The notes below the pieces were generated by a model. It did no database searches. It had not been told where the DNA came from and saw only the letters and a program-made list of their open reading frames with translations. Below are positions 7,662 to 17,004 of a DNA stretch of 36,174 bases, one piece after another; position 1 is the stretch's first letter, and every line of letters starts with the position of its first letter. The stretch is from the NCBI GenBank assembly GCA_949297285.1, contig CASFRL010000141.1, positions 1 through 36,174 on the forward strand, read 5' to 3'. A program made the translations under genes and the position numbers. The DNA comes from an uncultured Bacteroidales bacterium. GTDB taxonomy: Bacteria > Bacteroidota > Bacteroidia > Bacteroidales > Coprobacteraceae.

Positions 7662-8921
7662 ATGAGACGTTTTATCTTTTTAGGAATTTTCTTTTTTTGC
7701 TTGTCAACTCTTTTCGGCTACGGGCAACTCACGCTGGAAAGTTGTCACGAAAAAGCAATAGCCAATTATCCGCAAATAAAACAATACGGACTGATAGAGC
7801 AAACTTTGGAATATAATCTTGCAAACGCCAATAAAGGATACCTGCCACAACTCTCCTTTTCGGCTCAGGCAACCTATCAATCGGATGTTACCGCAATTCC
7901 CATAGAAATACCCGGTATCAATATCAAAGGATTGAATAAAGACCAGTACAAAGCATCGATCGAGTTGAATCAGGTGATTTGGGACGGAGGCACGATTCGT
8001 TCTCAAAAAAACAGTGCACAGGCCGCTTCTGATGTCAACAGTAAAAAACTGGATGTCGAAATGTATGAATTAAACGACCGAGTAAACCAACTCTATTTCG
8101 GCATTCTCCTCATCGAAGAACAGTTGAAACAAAATGTATTGTTGCAACAAGAGTTGGAGAGGAATTACAACCAGATCAAATCATATATGATAAACGGTAT
8201 TGCCAATCAAAGCGATTTGGATGCCGTAAAAGTGGAACAAATCAATGCCAGACAACGCAATACGGAGCTAAAAACAGGACAAGAGGCTTATCTTAGAATG
8301 CTCGGAGCAATGATCGGTGAAGATATTCCCGGTAGTCAAATGTTAGAAAAACCGGACATAACGCTACTTCCGGGGAATGAGATAAAACGTCCCGAATTGA
8401 AACTTTTCGAGGCACAGCATCTCTTATACCAAACTCAGAAACAAACACTTTCGGCTTCGAATATGCCTAAATTAGGTCTGTTTATACAAGGGGCATACGG
8501 AAATCCGGGACTGAATATGCTGAAAAACGAATTTACCCCCTATTATATAGCCGGCATACGGGTATCATGGAACTTCGGGACACTCTATACCCAGAAAAAC
8601 GAAAAGAAAATTATCGATTCAAATATACGGGATAACCAGATCAGACAAGAGACCTTTCTTTTCAACACCCGATTACAAATGCTACAAGACAACAGCGAAA
8701 TAAAAAAAATCGGGGATCTGATGAAAGAAGATGACCAGATCATCCTGCTACGGGACAACATAAAAAAAGCGGCCGAAATCAAAGTAAAGAACGGAACATT
8801 ATCGGTAACCGAACTCCTACGTGAAATCAATGCTGCCGATCAAGCCAAGCAGGCAAAGCAACTACATGAGATTCAATATTTAATGGCTATATATAATCTG
8901 AAAAATACAATAAATAATTAA
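7662..8921 (+). CDS. TolC-family outer membrane efflux channel, about 419 aa
   Basis: Outer-membrane channel-tunnel proteins of the TolC/OEP family form trimers that let a tripartite pump expel substrate from the cell. A signal peptide is present (MRRFIFLGIFFF...FGYGQ). The mature start LTLESCHEKAIANYPQI is the classic OEP opening, followed by long coiled-coil-like helices (about 100-210 and 300-400), ANANKGYLPQLSFSAQATYQSD and the second-repeat counterpart SASNMPKLGLFIQGAYGN. The ATG at 7662 is preferred over 7638 because it directly begins the signal peptide; the longer start adds MLTIKQFP. The gene lies 31 nt after tetR, and the following fusion-protein gene begins 2 nt after its stop, so the set is co-transcribed. 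Confidence 0.92.
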   Translation: MRRFIFLGIFFFCLSTLFGYGQLTLESCHEKAIANYPQIKQYGLIEQTLEYNLANANKGYLPQLSFSAQATYQSDVTAIPIEIPGINIKGLNKDQYKASIELNQVIWDGGTIRSQKNSAQAASDVNSKKLDVEMYELNDRVNQLYFGILLIEEQLKQNVLLQQELERNYNQIKSYMINGIANQSDLDAVKVEQINARQRNTELKTGQEAYLRMLGAMIGEDIPGSQMLEKPDITLLPGNEIKRPELKLFEAQHLLYQTQKQTLSASNMPKLGLFIQGAYGNPGLNMLKNEFTPYYIAGIRVSWNFGTLYTQKNEKKIIDSNIRDNQIRQETFLFNTRLQMLQDNSEIKKIGDLMKEDDQIILLRDNIKKAAEIKVKNGTLSVTELLREINAADQAKQAKQLHEIQYLMAIYNLKNTINN

Positions 8922-8922
8922 T

Positions 8923-9834
8923 ATGAAAAAGATATATCAATACGGGATATTATCAGGCCTCATTACTTTATGTGCCTGTGGAAACAACAGTGATGATATG
9001 GATGCGTCGGGTACATTCGAGGCAACCGAGGTTATCGTTTCGGCCGAAGCCAACGGTAAAATAGAACAACTTGGCATCGATGAAGGATCGGTCGTAAATG
9101 CCAACCAGAGATTGGGCTATATCGATACCGTGCAACTGTTTCTACAAAAGGAACAATTAATACGGAACAGCCGTTCTGTCGAAAGCAACCGACCGGATAT
9201 AAACAAACAAATCGCTGCGACACGGCAACAAATCGCAACGGCTCAGATCGAACAAAGAAGAATCATCAACTTGCTCAAATCGAATGCAGCCAACGAAAAG
9301 CAACTGGATGATATTAACGGCCAAATCGCTGTTTTAGAAAAACAGTTGAAGGCCCAGGAATCTACTTTACGGAATAACAGCAACAGCATTACGGAACAGC
9401 GTTCGGCTCTTGAAATTCAAGTAGCACAAGTAGAAGACCAACTCAAAAAATGTATCATCAGCAGTCCGATCAATGGGACGATACTTGCCAAATATGCCGA
9501 AGCCGGAGAGTTGGCAAACGTCGGAAAGCCTCTTTTTAAAGTGGCAGATATCGAAAATATGTATCTCCGGGCTTATATTACGTCGGTACAATTGTCACAG
9601 GTTAAAGTGGGACAAAAAGTAACGGTGATTTCAGACTACGGAGACGATAAACGGAAAGAATATCCCGGCATAGTGACATGGATATCGTCGCAATCAGAAT
9701 TTACCCCCAAAACCATATTGACAAAAGATGAACGGGCCAATCTCGTTTATGCCATAAAAATATCGGTAAAAAATGATGGTTATATAAAAATAGGGATGTA
9801 CGGAGAAGTAAGATTCTCGGAAAACGAAGAGTAA
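8923..9834 (+). CDS. HlyD/YbhG-type membrane fusion lipoprotein, 303 aa
   Basis: This is the periplasmic adaptor that joins the inner-membrane ABC transporter to the TolC channel. The N-terminus is a lipoprotein signal ending LCAC with Cys19. The biotinyl-lipoyl half TFEATEVIVSAEANGKIEQLGIDEGSVVNANQRLGYIDT lies at about 30-68. A long alpha-helical hairpin follows (about 70-175), then the second lipoyl half SPINGTILAKYAEAGELANVGKPLFKVAD (about 183-211) and a beta-barrel end (YLRAYITSVQLSQVKVGQKVTV). Order and length match E. coli YbhG, although YbhG uses a cleaved signal and this one is predicted lipid-anchored. It is spaced 2 nt from tolC and 39 nt from the first ATPase gene. Confidence 0.92.
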   Translation: MKKIYQYGILSGLITLCACGNNSDDMDASGTFEATEVIVSAEANGKIEQLGIDEGSVVNANQRLGYIDTVQLFLQKEQLIRNSRSVESNRPDINKQIAATRQQIATAQIEQRRIINLLKSNAANEKQLDDINGQIAVLEKQLKAQESTLRNNSNSITEQRSALEIQVAQVEDQLKKCIISSPINGTILAKYAEAGELANVGKPLFKVADIENMYLRAYITSVQLSQVKVGQKVTVISDYGDDKRKEYPGIVTWISSQSEFTPKTILTKDERANLVYAIKISVKNDGYIKIGMYGEVRFSENEE

Positions 9835-9873
9835 TTTTACACGCCCTCCCCTCTCAAAAAAAATTAAAGCCAC

Positions 9874-10803
9874 ATGCAAGCCATTGAAGTAAACGACATA
9901 AAGAAGTCTTACAAAAACAAATATGCTCTCGGACGAAAGGAGCCCGACACCGGTATCTCATTCGCGGTGCCTTCGGGAGAGTTGTTCGGGATCATTGGCC
10001 CCGACGGTGCAGGGAAAACGAGTTTGTTCAGAATATTGACAACGCTTATTCTGCCCGACAGCGGAACGGCTACGGTTAACCGGTTGGACATCATAAAAGA
10101 TTACAAAAAGATTCGCAAACAGATCGGATATATGCCCGGCAGATTTTCTCTATATGGTGATCTGTCGGTAGAAGAAAATTTAAAATTCTTCGCATCCGTA
10201 TTTCAAGCCAATGTCCAAGACAATTACTATTTGATAAAAGATATTTATCAGCAAATAGAACCGTTCAAAGACAGAAAAGCCAAAGCCTTATCGGGAGGCA
10301 TGAAACAAAAACTGGCTCTCAGTTGTGCTCTCATACACAAGCCTTCGGTTTTGTTCCTTGACGAACCTACTACCGGTGTAGATCCGGTCTCCCGCAAAGA
10401 ATTTTGGGAAATGCTGAAACGGCTCAAAAACCAAGGAATCACCATTTTGGTATCTACACCTTATATGGACGAGGCTCGCTTATGCGATAGAATTGCACTA
10501 ATCAAAGAGGGTGAATTTATCGGAATAAATACTCCCGAGAATATTATCGCCAACTTCAAAAAGATGCTGTGGTCGGTACAAAGTGACAAAATGTATAAAC
10601 TATTGACCGATTTGCGGTCGCACCCTTCGGTCGATAGCTGTTTCACATTCGGAGAAACGCATCATATCACATTGAAGAGAGATGATTTAACGACAAATGA
10701 CCTGAAGCAGTGGCTACAACAAAAAGGTCACAAAGGAATTATGATTCGGGAAATCGATGCTTCGATAGAAGATTGTTATATGCAACTTGCACAAAACGGA
10801 TAA
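9874..10803 (+). CDS. ABC exporter ATPase, equivalent to the N-half of YbhF, 309 aa
   Basis: This ATP-binding subunit would power the ABC-2 exporter encoded downstream. Walker A is GPDGAGKT (42-49), the signature LSGGMKQK (139-146) and Walker B VLFLDE (159-164). The position of the usual switch histidine is proline: STPYMDEA, with Pro196. A C-terminal extension of about 90 residues follows the nucleotide-binding domain. In E. coli YbhF two such domains are fused in one chain; here they are separate genes with 1 nt between them. The missing switch His together with an intact signature predicts that this subunit lends its signature to the partner's ATP site while its own Walker site is impaired. 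Cytoplasmic face of the inner membrane. Confidence 0.93.
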   Translation: MQAIEVNDIKKSYKNKYALGRKEPDTGISFAVPSGELFGIIGPDGAGKTSLFRILTTLILPDSGTATVNRLDIIKDYKKIRKQIGYMPGRFSLYGDLSVEENLKFFASVFQANVQDNYYLIKDIYQQIEPFKDRKAKALSGGMKQKLALSCALIHKPSVLFLDEPTTGVDPVSRKEFWEMLKRLKNQGITILVSTPYMDEARLCDRIALIKEGEFIGINTPENIIANFKKMLWSVQSDKMYKLLTDLRSHPSVDSCFTFGETHHITLKRDDLTTNDLKQWLQQKGHKGIMIREIDASIEDCYMQLAQNG

Positions 10804-10804
10804 T

Positions 10805-11548
10805 ATGGACAACATTGTGATTGAGACAAAAAATCTGACTAAAACATTCGGAAATTTCACGGCAGTAGACCACATCTCTTTTCAGGTTTTCAAAGGTGAA
10901 ATCTTCGGTTTTTTAGGAGCTAACGGCGCCGGGAAAACGACAGCGATGCGAATGCTTTGCGGTCTTAGCAAACCGACATCGGGAGAAGGTAAAGTGGCCG
11001 GATTCGACATATACAGGCAATCTGAAGAGGTAAAAAAGAACATCGGATATATGAGCCAGAAATTCTCACTTTACGAAGATCTCAAAGTTTGGGAAAATAT
11101 ACGCCTTTTTGCCGGGATATACGGGATGAACGACCGGCAGATTTCTGAAAAAACGGACATCATGCTAAAACGGCTCGGATTTGAGAGCGAGCGCAACACG
11201 TTGGTAAAAGAACTGCCGTTGGGATGGAAACAAAAACTGGCATTTTCCGTATCTATTTTTCACGAACCCAAAATCGTATTTCTTGACGAACCCACCGGAG
11301 GTGTAGATCCGGCAACACGCCGGCAGTTTTGGGAGCTTATCTATCAAGCTGCCGATCAGGGAATAACCGTATTTGTCACTACACATTATATGGATGAAGC
11401 GGAATATTGCAACAGAGTATCGATCATGGTCGACGGACGTATCGATGCACTGGACTCGCCCAAAAACTTGAAACAACAATATAATGCCCAAAGCATGGAA
11501 GATGTTTTCCAGCAATTAGCCCGCAAGGCAACTCGTAAAGCCGATTGA
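10805..11548 (+). CDS. ABC exporter ATPase, equivalent to the C-half of YbhF, 247 aa
   Basis: This is the second ATP-binding subunit of the exporter. Walker A is GANGAGKT (38-45), Walker B VFLDE (158-162) and the switch His194 is in VTTHYMDEAE. The signature, normally LSGGQ, reads LPLGW (137-141), so its defect is complementary to that of the preceding ATPase. The ATG at 10805-10807 starts 1 nt after the upstream stop and gives the normal family start MDNIVIETKNLTKTFG; a TTG at 10787 inside the previous gene would add MHKTDN and is less likely. The next gene starts 1 nt after the stop. The two ATPases presumably form a heterodimer with the two permeases. Confidence 0.93.
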   Translation: MDNIVIETKNLTKTFGNFTAVDHISFQVFKGEIFGFLGANGAGKTTAMRMLCGLSKPTSGEGKVAGFDIYRQSEEVKKNIGYMSQKFSLYEDLKVWENIRLFAGIYGMNDRQISEKTDIMLKRLGFESERNTLVKELPLGWKQKLAFSVSIFHEPKIVFLDEPTGGVDPATRRQFWELIYQAADQGITVFVTTHYMDEAEYCNRVSIMVDGRIDALDSPKNLKQQYNAQSMEDVFQQLARKATRKAD

Positions 11549-11549
11549 C

Positions 11550-12656
11550 ATGAAACAGTTTGTAGCTTTTGTACATAAAGAATTTTATCATATTTTCCGG
11601 GATATACGAACCATGATGATTCTGCTCGGAATGCCTATCATACAGATTATCATCTTCGGTTTTGCACTCAGCACCGATATAAAAGATATACGGGTAGGCA
11701 TACTGAATCCTAACGAAGATATGACCAGCCGAAAGATTATCGAGCAAATAGATGCCAGCGAATATTTTATCGTAACCCGTTATTTACAAACCGAGAAAGA
11801 GATCGATAAAGTATTTAAAGAGGGTAAAATCGATATGGTAGTCGTATTCAGTGAACAATTCAGCAATAACCTGCTGCACACCGGAGAGGCCGGAATACAG
11901 ATTATTGCCGATGCAACCGACCCCAACACGGCAAAAACATTCACCCAATATGCCGCCAATATCATTGCTGCCGGACAACAAGGAATGGTATCGAACGGTA
12001 ACATACCTATACATATCAACTCGGACATAAAACTGCTCTATAATCCGCAAATGAAGAGTGCCTACAATTTTGTACCGGGGGTTATGGGACTTATCTTAAT
12101 GCTGATATGCGCAATGATGACATCGATATCGATCGTTAGAGAAAAAGAGATGGGAACAATGGAAGTTTTACTCGCCTCTCCGATGAAACCGATTTTTATC
12201 ATTCTGGCAAAGGCGGTTCCTTATTTCACGCTCTCTTGCATAAACTTGTTTACGATTCTTCTTCTATCGGTATATGTATTGCACGTTCCTATTGCCGGCA
12301 GTTTGTTGGGATTGATTGTCATATCTCTTCTTTTTATTTTCGTATCATTATCTCTCGGACTGCTCATTTCGACTTTGACAAAAACACAAGTAGCCGCCAT
12401 GCTGGCGTCAGGAATGATATTGATGATGCCGACCATGTTGTTGTCGGGGATGATATTCCCGGTAGAAAGCATGCCTGCAATCCTTCAATGGATATCACAT
12501 ATAATCCCGGCCAAATGGTACATAATGATCGTAAAGAAGTTGATGATCGAAGGGGTAAGCATCAGCTTTGCCTGGAAAGAAATATCGATACTCATAATCA
12601 TGGCGATAATATTGATCAGCATAAGTTTAAAGAAATTCAAAAACAGGCTCGAATAA
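11550..12656 (+). CDS. ABC-2 type permease (YbhS-like), 368 aa
   Basis: This inner-membrane subunit belongs to the ABC-2 exporter family. It has one N-terminal membrane helix (about 22-42, MMILLGMPIIQIIIFGFAL), a periplasmic domain of about 130 residues, and then five membrane helices from about residue 170 on. The cytoplasmic segment SIVREKEMGTMEVLLASPM (about 193-211), a hallmark that contacts the ATPase, is followed by LLSGMIFPVESMPAILQWISHIIPAKWYI, the typical ABC-2 end. It pairs with the next gene, with which it shares length and topology. The start is 1 nt after the ATPase stop. Confidence 0.92.
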   Translation: MKQFVAFVHKEFYHIFRDIRTMMILLGMPIIQIIIFGFALSTDIKDIRVGILNPNEDMTSRKIIEQIDASEYFIVTRYLQTEKEIDKVFKEGKIDMVVVFSEQFSNNLLHTGEAGIQIIADATDPNTAKTFTQYAANIIAAGQQGMVSNGNIPIHINSDIKLLYNPQMKSAYNFVPGVMGLILMLICAMMTSISIVREKEMGTMEVLLASPMKPIFIILAKAVPYFTLSCINLFTILLLSVYVLHVPIAGSLLGLIVISLLFIFVSLSLGLLISTLTKTQVAAMLASGMILMMPTMLLSGMIFPVESMPAILQWISHIIPAKWYIMIVKKLMIEGVSISFAWKEISILIIMAIILISISLKKFKNRLE

Positions 12657-12657
12657 T

Positions 12658-13770
12658 ATGAAAATAAAATATTTGATAGAAAAAGAGTTTAAACAAATGA
12701 TCAGAGATTCTTTTATGCCGAAATTGATTCTGATCTTCCCCTGCATAATGATGATATTAATGCCGTGGGCTGCCGACCTCGAGATAAAGAATATCAATTT
12801 GTGCATCGTCGATAACGACCACTCGGACTATTCCCGCAAACTGATCAACAAAATAAATGCTTCAGAATATTTCCGGCTGAAAGAAATCGCTCCGACATAT
12901 ACGGAAGCCATGGAATCTATCGAGAAAGGTTCTATCGACGTCATTCTCGAAATTCCACCTTTTTTCGAAAGAGACCTTATAAAAGAAAAAAATACGAATG
13001 TACTGATTTCGGCCAATACGGTAAACGGGACAAAAGGAGGCTTGGGAAGTTCGTATATGATGGAAATCATAAACAGTTTTGCAGGAGAAATACAACAAGA
13101 GTGGAAAAGCGCCGACAACAAGGCAGTTTCGGCCGTAAACATATCGATACAAAACCGATTCAACCCACACTTAAACTATAAGTTCTTCATGGTGCCGGCA
13201 CTCATGGTAATGCTACTTACCCTGCTCTGCGGCTTTCTCCCGGCATTGAATATTGTCAGCGAGAAAGAAATAGGCACGATCGAACAGATCAACGTAACTC
13301 CGGTAAACAAATTTACATTTATCCTGGCCAAACTGATTCCCTACTGGATTGTAGGGTTCATCGTGTTGAGTATATGTTTTTTATTGGCTAAAATATTATA
13401 TGGGATTTCACCTGTCGGAAATTTATCTACGTTATATTTTTTCGCACTGATTTTCATCATCCTGATTTCCGGATTCGGACTAATTATTTCAAACTACTCA
13501 AACACCATGCAACAAGCGATGTTTGTCATGTTTTTTTTCATAATTATTCTGATATTGATGAGCGGATTGTTTACGCCCGTTGCCAGTATGCCCCAATGGG
13601 CCCAAACGATTGTTTTCTTCAATCCGTTAAAATATTTCATCCAAGTAATGAGAGCCGTTTATTTACGCGGAAGTGGAATATCTGAATTGATGCCACAATT
13701 GGCGGCTTTACTGAGTTTCGCTATCATACTTAATATCTGGGCTGTTGTCAGTTACCGAAAAAATTCGTAA
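12658..13770 (+). CDS. ABC-2 type permease (YbhR-like), 370 aa
   Basis: Second membrane subunit of the exporter, homologous to the previous gene. It has an N-terminal helix (about 20-38, PKLILIFPCIMMILMPWA), a periplasmic domain (about 45-170), and five further helices. The cytoplasmic hallmark is NIVSEKEIGTIEQINVTPV (about 197-215), and near the C-terminus it reads SGLFTPVASMPQWAQTIVFFNPLKYFIQVMRAVYLRG. Together the two permeases, two ATPases, fusion protein and TolC channel form a complete exporter of the YbhGFSR type, which in E. coli is linked to drug and cation export. The actual substrate cannot be told. The start is 1 nt after the first permease stop, so translation is probably coupled. 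Confidence 0.92.
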   Translation: MKIKYLIEKEFKQMIRDSFMPKLILIFPCIMMILMPWAADLEIKNINLCIVDNDHSDYSRKLINKINASEYFRLKEIAPTYTEAMESIEKGSIDVILEIPPFFERDLIKEKNTNVLISANTVNGTKGGLGSSYMMEIINSFAGEIQQEWKSADNKAVSAVNISIQNRFNPHLNYKFFMVPALMVMLLTLLCGFLPALNIVSEKEIGTIEQINVTPVNKFTFILAKLIPYWIVGFIVLSICFLLAKILYGISPVGNLSTLYFFALIFIILISGFGLIISNYSNTMQQAMFVMFFFIIILILMSGLFTPVASMPQWAQTIVFFNPLKYFIQVMRAVYLRGSGISELMPQLAALLSFAIILNIWAVVSYRKNS

Positions 13771-13810
13771 AAAACGACACTTTAATCTATCGCAAGAAAA
13801 AATATTTGAT

Positions 13811-14713
13811 ATGACACAAATAAAAAAATATACATTCGAAGGCATAACCCAATTATATTCGGATAATAACGAAAATATTTTCGATGGTTGTATGGTAATG
13901 TATCACACGATATACCCGGAAGAAAAACATCTGCCTTTTCAAGTAGAGGCCTATGGTTTTTTATTTTGTATTGAAGGTGAATTGAATATTTTGTCAAATT
14001 CGGGATTACACGTAATGAAGTCTGACTCTTTATTGATACAGTTACCCAACCATATTCTCAAAATAGAATGTCAAAAGAAATGTACTGTTGCAGGATTGGT
14101 CATGACCCCAAACTACTTGCGAAAGAACTTTTTACATTGGAACAAACTATTTCCATTATTCATACAAAAATCCCATACTCCGATAGTCTCTATTCCGAAA
14201 GAGAAAAAAAACGAGCTTGTCCGAATGTTGGGCAATATACAGGAACGAATGAAAACCGTTCTACTCTCGGAATGGACCAAAGCGGCCTATCATGCAGCAT
14301 TAGAAACATTTTTCTATGATATAATCAGTTTGGCAAGTAATCCCGAATCTCCCGAAACTGAAAATGTTCCCCGAAACAGAAAACAAGATTACTTTTCACG
14401 ATTTATACAATTGGCATCACAGTATTGCAAAAAAGAACGGAAAGTATGCTTTTACGCATCCAAATTATGCGTAACATCGAAATACCTATCGACTGTCATA
14501 AAAGAGGTAAGCGGAAAAACTCCCTCTAACTGGATCGATGAAATCTTAATAACGGAAGCTATCTTTCTTTTAAAATTTTCCAATGCAACCATTCAGGAAA
14601 TAGCGTTTCAGATGAATTTTCCCAACCCCTCTTTTTTCGGTAAGTTTTTTAAACGCTACACGGGCTTCTCGCCTAAATATTATCGGACTCAAGACATACT
14701 AACCACCTCTTAA
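13811..14713 (+). CDS. AraC-family transcriptional regulator, 300 aa
   Basis: The C-terminal third (about 195-300) is an AraC DNA-binding domain with two helix-turn-helix units: VCFYASKLCVTSKYLSTVIKEVSGKTP, then ATIQEIAFQMNFPNPSFFGKFFKRYTGFSPKYYR. The N-terminal two thirds look like a cupin-type sensing domain (VEAYGFLFCIEGELNI). The ATG at 13811-13813 is preferred to TTG 13745, which lies inside the permease gene. The 40-nt gap after the permease stop has no terminator, so the gene could be read through from the efflux operon. That would give the cassette two regulators, TetR at the head and AraC at the tail. A link to the exporter is inferred only from position. Confidence 0.9.
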   Translation: MTQIKKYTFEGITQLYSDNNENIFDGCMVMYHTIYPEEKHLPFQVEAYGFLFCIEGELNILSNSGLHVMKSDSLLIQLPNHILKIECQKKCTVAGLVMTPNYLRKNFLHWNKLFPLFIQKSHTPIVSIPKEKKNELVRMLGNIQERMKTVLLSEWTKAAYHAALETFFYDIISLASNPESPETENVPRNRKQDYFSRFIQLASQYCKKERKVCFYASKLCVTSKYLSTVIKEVSGKTPSNWIDEILITEAIFLLKFSNATIQEIAFQMNFPNPSFFGKFFKRYTGFSPKYYRTQDILTTS

Positions 14714-14837
14714 TTATTGATTTAAAGAAGATACTCTGCATAAAACGAAAATTGCATTTCATTTTCTTCCCATAATGTAACGGCATCTTTCTGTACAGTT
14801 TTGCCGCCGAATCCTTTTTTCTTTAACCCGAAGATTG

Positions 14838-14845
14838 TAATTTTG
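14838..14845 (+). promoter_or_regulatory. -7 box for the dipeptidyl peptidase gene
   Basis: TAATTTTG exactly matches TAnnTTTG and would start transcription near 14852. That excludes the ATG at 14851 as the translation start and supports the ATG at 14881, where the signal peptide begins. No good -33 element is visible. Confidence 0.55.
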
Positions 14846-14880
14846 CATATATGTTGAAACACAGATCAAACAAAATGACA

Positions 14881-16914
14881 ATGAAAAAAACTATTTGTAT
14901 GATAATAGCAGCAGCTACTCTTTCGACTTTACCCGAAATATCGGCAGCCGAGAAAAATTTCTATTCGGTCGAAAAATTCGCCGATCTGGAAATACTTCGG
15001 TATAAAGTTCCGGGATTCGAAAACCTGACCCCAAAGCAAAAAGAACTGGCTTACTATCTTTCTCAAGCCGCTTTGCAAGGTCGTGATATTTTATATGACC
15101 AGAACGGGAAATGGAATTTGGCTATCCGTCGGACTTTAGAGGCGATTTACACCCAATATAAAGGAGATCGCAACAGCAAAGATTTCAAGGCTTTAGAGAC
15201 CTACTTAAAACAAGTCTGGTTTGCAAACGGAATACATCACCACTACTCTACCGACAAGTTCAAACCCGAATTCAGTCAGAAATTTTTCGTACAAGCTGTC
15301 AGTTCGATTCCCGCCCAAAGTTTACCGTTAAAGAAAGGAGAAAGCATAAAAGACCTGTTGAATGACATCACTCCGGTAATGTTCAATCCTAAAATTATGG
15401 CAAAACGGGTAAACCAGACCGAGGGTGAAGACCTCGTCGCAACATCTGCCGGCAATTACTACGATGGTGTGACTCAGGCCGAAGCCGAAGAATTTTACAA
15501 CAAAATGAAAGACCCGAACGACCCGACTCCTATTTCATACGGGCTCAACAGCCGATTGGTGAAACGAAACGGGAAAATCCAAGAACAGGTTTATAAAGTT
15601 GGGGGTCGCTATTCGGAAGCCTTGGAGAAAGTTGTGTACTGGCTCGAAAAAGCTGCAGCTGTTGCAGAAAACGAACAGCAAAAAGCCGTAATCGAGAAAT
15701 TGATCTCTTATAACAAAAGCGGCGATTTAAAAGAATTTGACGAATACGCTATTCTTTGGGTTAAAGACCTAAACTCGGATATAGATTTCGTAAACGGATT
15801 TACTGAAACTTATGGCGATCCTCTCGGCATGAAAGCCAGTTGGGAGGCTTTGGTCAACTTCAAGAACAAAGAGGCTTCGGAACGGACTGAGATCATCAGC
15901 AACAACGCCCAATGGTTCGAAAGCAATTCGCCGGTAGACAACCGATTTAAAAAAGAGAATGTAAAAGGGGTATCGGCCAAAGTAATCACCGCAGTTATTC
16001 TCGGGGGCGACACTTATCCTTCTACGGCTATCGGGATCAATCTGCCCAACTCTAACTGGATACGGCACGACCACGGATCGAAATCGGTAACCATCGAGAA
16101 TATTACGGAGGCCTATGATAAAGCAGCACAAGGAAACGGTTTTGCCGAAGAATTCGTATGGAGCGATACGGAACGGGACTGGATGGAAAAATACGGATTC
16201 CAAGCCGATAATTTACATACCGACTTGCATGAATGCCTCGGACATGCTTCGGGCAAATTACTCCCCGGCACCGACCCCGATGCCTTAAAAGCATACACTT
16301 CGACTCTCGAGGAAGCGCGAGCCGACTTGTTTGCCCTTTATTATATTGCCGATCCTAAAATCGTATCGCTCGGACTATTGCCTACGGCCGATGCCTATAA
16401 ATCGGAGTATTACAAATATATGATGAACGGACTTATGACTCAATTGACGCGTATCACCCCCGGCAAGAATATAGAAGAGGCTCACATGCGCAACCGACAA
16501 CTGATTGCAGCGTGGGTACTGGAAAAAGGGGCTCCGGATAAAGTCGTAGAATTCAAAAAGAAAAACGGAAAAACTTTTGTAGTGATAAACGACTATGAAA
16601 AAATGCGCTCGTTATTGGGCGAACTGTTGGCCGAAATACAACGGATCAAATCTACCGGAGATTATGAGGCCGGCAAGAACCTTGTCGAAACATATGCCGT
16701 AAAAGTAGATCCGACTCTGCACAAAGAGGTATTAGACCGTTATCAGAAACTGAATATCGCCCCATACAAAGGATTTGTCAATCCGGTATATGTCCCGATA
16801 AAAGATGATAAGGGTAATATTATCGATGTAAAGGTTTCGTACGACGAAGGGTATGCCGAACAAATGTTGCGTTATTCGAAAGACTATTCTCCGCTCTCTA
16901 CCTATAACGACTAA
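14881..16914 (+). CDS. Dipeptidyl peptidase III (M49), secreted, 677 aa
   Basis: M49 zinc peptidases remove dipeptides from the N-terminus of short peptides. The zinc motif HECLGH is at residues 450-455 (His450 and His455 as ligands, Glu451 catalytic), with the third ligand Glu478 in EEARAD. The 22-residue gap between these motifs, the Cys inside HECLGH and the length of about 675 residues match the Bacteroides thetaiotaomicron enzyme rather than the larger eukaryotic form. A signal peptide (MKKTICMIIAAATLST...SAA) suggests a periplasmic role in peptide nutrition. In-frame ATGs also occur at 14851 and 14875, but the promoter box and signal peptide favour 14881. It is a single-gene unit with its own promoter and terminator. 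Confidence 0.93.
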   Translation: MKKTICMIIAAATLSTLPEISAAEKNFYSVEKFADLEILRYKVPGFENLTPKQKELAYYLSQAALQGRDILYDQNGKWNLAIRRTLEAIYTQYKGDRNSKDFKALETYLKQVWFANGIHHHYSTDKFKPEFSQKFFVQAVSSIPAQSLPLKKGESIKDLLNDITPVMFNPKIMAKRVNQTEGEDLVATSAGNYYDGVTQAEAEEFYNKMKDPNDPTPISYGLNSRLVKRNGKIQEQVYKVGGRYSEALEKVVYWLEKAAAVAENEQQKAVIEKLISYNKSGDLKEFDEYAILWVKDLNSDIDFVNGFTETYGDPLGMKASWEALVNFKNKEASERTEIISNNAQWFESNSPVDNRFKKENVKGVSAKVITAVILGGDTYPSTAIGINLPNSNWIRHDHGSKSVTIENITEAYDKAAQGNGFAEEFVWSDTERDWMEKYGFQADNLHTDLHECLGHASGKLLPGTDPDALKAYTSTLEEARADLFALYYIADPKIVSLGLLPTADAYKSEYYKYMMNGLMTQLTRITPGKNIEEAHMRNRQLIAAWVLEKGAPDKVVEFKKKNGKTFVVINDYEKMRSLLGELLAEIQRIKSTGDYEAGKNLVETYAVKVDPTLHKEVLDRYQKLNIAPYKGFVNPVYVPIKDDKGNIIDVKVSYDEGYAEQMLRYSKDYSPLSTYND

Positions 16915-16934
16915 CAATATAAAACAGAATAAGG

Positions 16935-16972
16935 AAACGGATAATTTCATCAATGGACTTATCCGTTTTTTT
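16935..16972 (+). terminator. Terminator of the dipeptidyl peptidase gene
   Basis: AAACGGATAA (16935-16944) pairs over 10 bp with TTATCCGTTT (16959-16968), and the T-run continues to 16972. It lies 20 nt after the stop. Confidence 0.88.
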
Positions 16973-17004
16973 GTTTAATAAAGGGAAAAACAAAGATTTC
17001 TGAG

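Noticed and set aside
14851..14880. Alternative starts of the dipeptidyl peptidase at 14851 and 14875
   Set aside because: The first lies at the predicted transcription start; both put charged residues ahead of the signal peptide. 14881 is the better start.
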